Positions 63,230-64,000 of a stretch of 64,000 bases of DNA are shown here, one piece after another. This stretch comes from an uncultured Paracoccaceae bacterium (GTDB lineage Bacteria > Pseudomonadota > Alphaproteobacteria > Rhodobacterales > Rhodobacteraceae): assembly GCA_943787985.1 (NCBI GenBank), contig CALSOO010000002.1, positions 62,001-126,000 of the forward strand, given 5' to 3'. The position numbers were made by a program, and so were the translations under genes. The notes beneath the pieces are model-generated. The model made no database searches. It was given only the letters and a program-made list of their open reading frames with translations, and was not told the origin of the DNA. The first letter of the stretch is position 1, and every line of letters begins with the position of its first letter.

Positions 63230-64000
63230 ATGTATCACTATTCAGAATTCGATCACGATTTCCTCGCCGCCCGCAATGCGCAGTTTCGCGCCCAAGTCGA
63301 GCGGCGCATTGACGGCTCCCTCACCGAGGATGAATTCAAACCCCTGCGTTTGATGAACGGGCTCTACTTGCAATTGCACGCCTACATGCTGCGGGTAGCG
63401 ATCCCCTATGGCACGCTAAACTCTGCACAAATGCAGGTGCTCGCGGATATTTCCGAAAAGTGGGACAAAGGCTACGGCCACTTCACCACCCGCCAGAACA
63501 TCCAGTACAACTGGCCGGAACTCAAAGACGTACCAGACATGCTGGACGCATTGGCTAAAGTCGGGATGCACGCCATCCAGACGTCCGGAAACACGATCCG
63601 CAACGTGACCGCAGACCACTTTGCAGGCGCCGCAGCGGATGAAATAGCCGACCCACGCCCTGTGGCCGAGTTGATCCGGCAGTGGTCCACCGACCATCCC
63701 GAATTCCAGTTCATGCCGCGCAAGTTCAAAATCGCGATCACCGGATCCCCCAATGACCGCGCTGTGACACGTGCCCATGACATCGGGTTGCGTGTGGTTG
63801 AGCGGGACGGATCGGCTGGCTTTGAAGTGCTCGTGGGGGGAGGCCTCGGGCGCACCCCGATGATTGGAAAAGTGATCACCGACTTCCTCCCGCAAGAGGA
63901 CCTGCTGCCTTATTTGGAGGCTATCGTATCTGTCTGGAACCAGATCGGGCGGCGCGATAACAAATATAAGGCGCGGATCAAAATCACAGTGCACGAACAC
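63230..64000 (+). CDS. cysI: Sulfite/nitrite reductase hemoprotein CysI (5' part, cut by window edge)
   Basis: Starts ATG 63230 (MYHYSEFDHDFLAARNAQFRA); 257 residues visible. NIR_SIR ferredoxin-like half domain RVAIPYGTLNSAQMQVLADI, GYGHFTTRQNIQYNWP, then TSGNTIRNVTADHFAGAA and PRKFKIAITGSPND typical of siroheme reductases. The Cys ligands of the Fe4S4-siroheme lie beyond the edge. In this context it reduces sulfite to sulfide. Confidence 0.93.
   Translation, partial: MYHYSEFDHDFLAARNAQFRAQVERRIDGSLTEDEFKPLRLMNGLYLQLHAYMLRVAIPYGTLNSAQMQVLADISEKWDKGYGHFTTRQNIQYNWPELKDVPDMLDALAKVGMHAIQTSGNTIRNVTADHFAGAAADEIADPRPVAELIRQWSTDHPEFQFMPRKFKIAITGSPNDRAVTRAHDIGLRVVERDGSAGFEVLVGGGLGRTPMIGKVITDFLPQEDLLPYLEAIVSVWNQIGRRDNKYKARIKITVHEH

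Overview
The window looks like a piece of chromosome from a marine alphaproteobacterium of the Rhodobacterales (Roseobacter group). Pointers are the purC-purS-purQ order, an RNase E with an acidic/RS-rich insertion in its S1 region, an F1-ATPase zeta-type inhibitor, a split B12-dependent methionine synthase (Bmt + corrinoid protein + DUF1638), two DctB/DctD pairs with a DctPQM TRAP transporter, a choline-sulfatase/arylsulfatase-type enzyme, a GT2-sulfotransferase fusion and a CysG-DUF2849-CysI sulfite reduction operon. The genus cannot be fixed from the sequence alone.

Layout. 1-9.5 kb: ccdA end, tusA-like gene, rne, dctD/dctB, purQ-purS-purC, zeta inhibitor. 9.6-18.5 kb: mprF-like lipid gene, then the methionine synthase pieces, sufE, a lipoprotein and rnd-purN-purM. 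Nearly all genes from 12.1 to 18.2 kb carry repeated frameshifts although their protein sequence stays well conserved. A tRNA-Ile2(CAU) follows. 18.9-34.8 kb: mostly intact housekeeping and envelope genes (acyltransferase, tRNA-Val, phosphatase, FkbM methyltransferase, HU-like protein, Lon, GT2-sulfotransferase fusion, Tgt, RTX protein, VOC protein, SDR, sulfatase, HxlR regulator, nitroreductase). 35.6-41.5 kb: a urea ABC transporter (urtABCDE), again broken by dense frameshifts. 41.5-50.1 kb: an accessory region. 50.3-64 kb: sufT-sufA-like genes, 2OG-oxygenase, tpiA, dctMQP plus dctDB, a P450, an Lrp regulator and cysG-DUF2849-cysI, which runs off the end.

The accessory region is the most interesting part. 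An IS1595-family transposon can be delimited to the base: 41568-44108, with 26-bp imperfect terminal inverted repeats and a perfect 8-bp target duplication (CAAAGTTG). Besides the transposase it carries three tiny ORFs, a coiled-coil/winged-helix protein and a complete class II, Leu-like tRNA gene. The anticodon stem of that tRNA can only form with the anticodon UUA, which would read the ochre stop codon UAA. A second, shrunken tRNA-like copy lies in the same element. To my knowledge a transposon carrying a predicted ochre-suppressor tRNA is not a described arrangement. To its right, an IS21-family element and a small inversion have split a DNA cytosine methyltransferase gene into two pieces on opposite strands, and a 28-nt direct repeat flanks that segment (44655 and 50105).

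Two other themes recur. Both DctD-type regulators lack the sigma-54 contact motif GAFTGA, and the second has also lost the Walker A lysine; it sits next to two palindromes far upstream of dctP. The two frameshift-rich stretches look more like low-quality sequence than gene decay, because they include normally indispensable genes (purM, purN) and the fragments between indels are intact.
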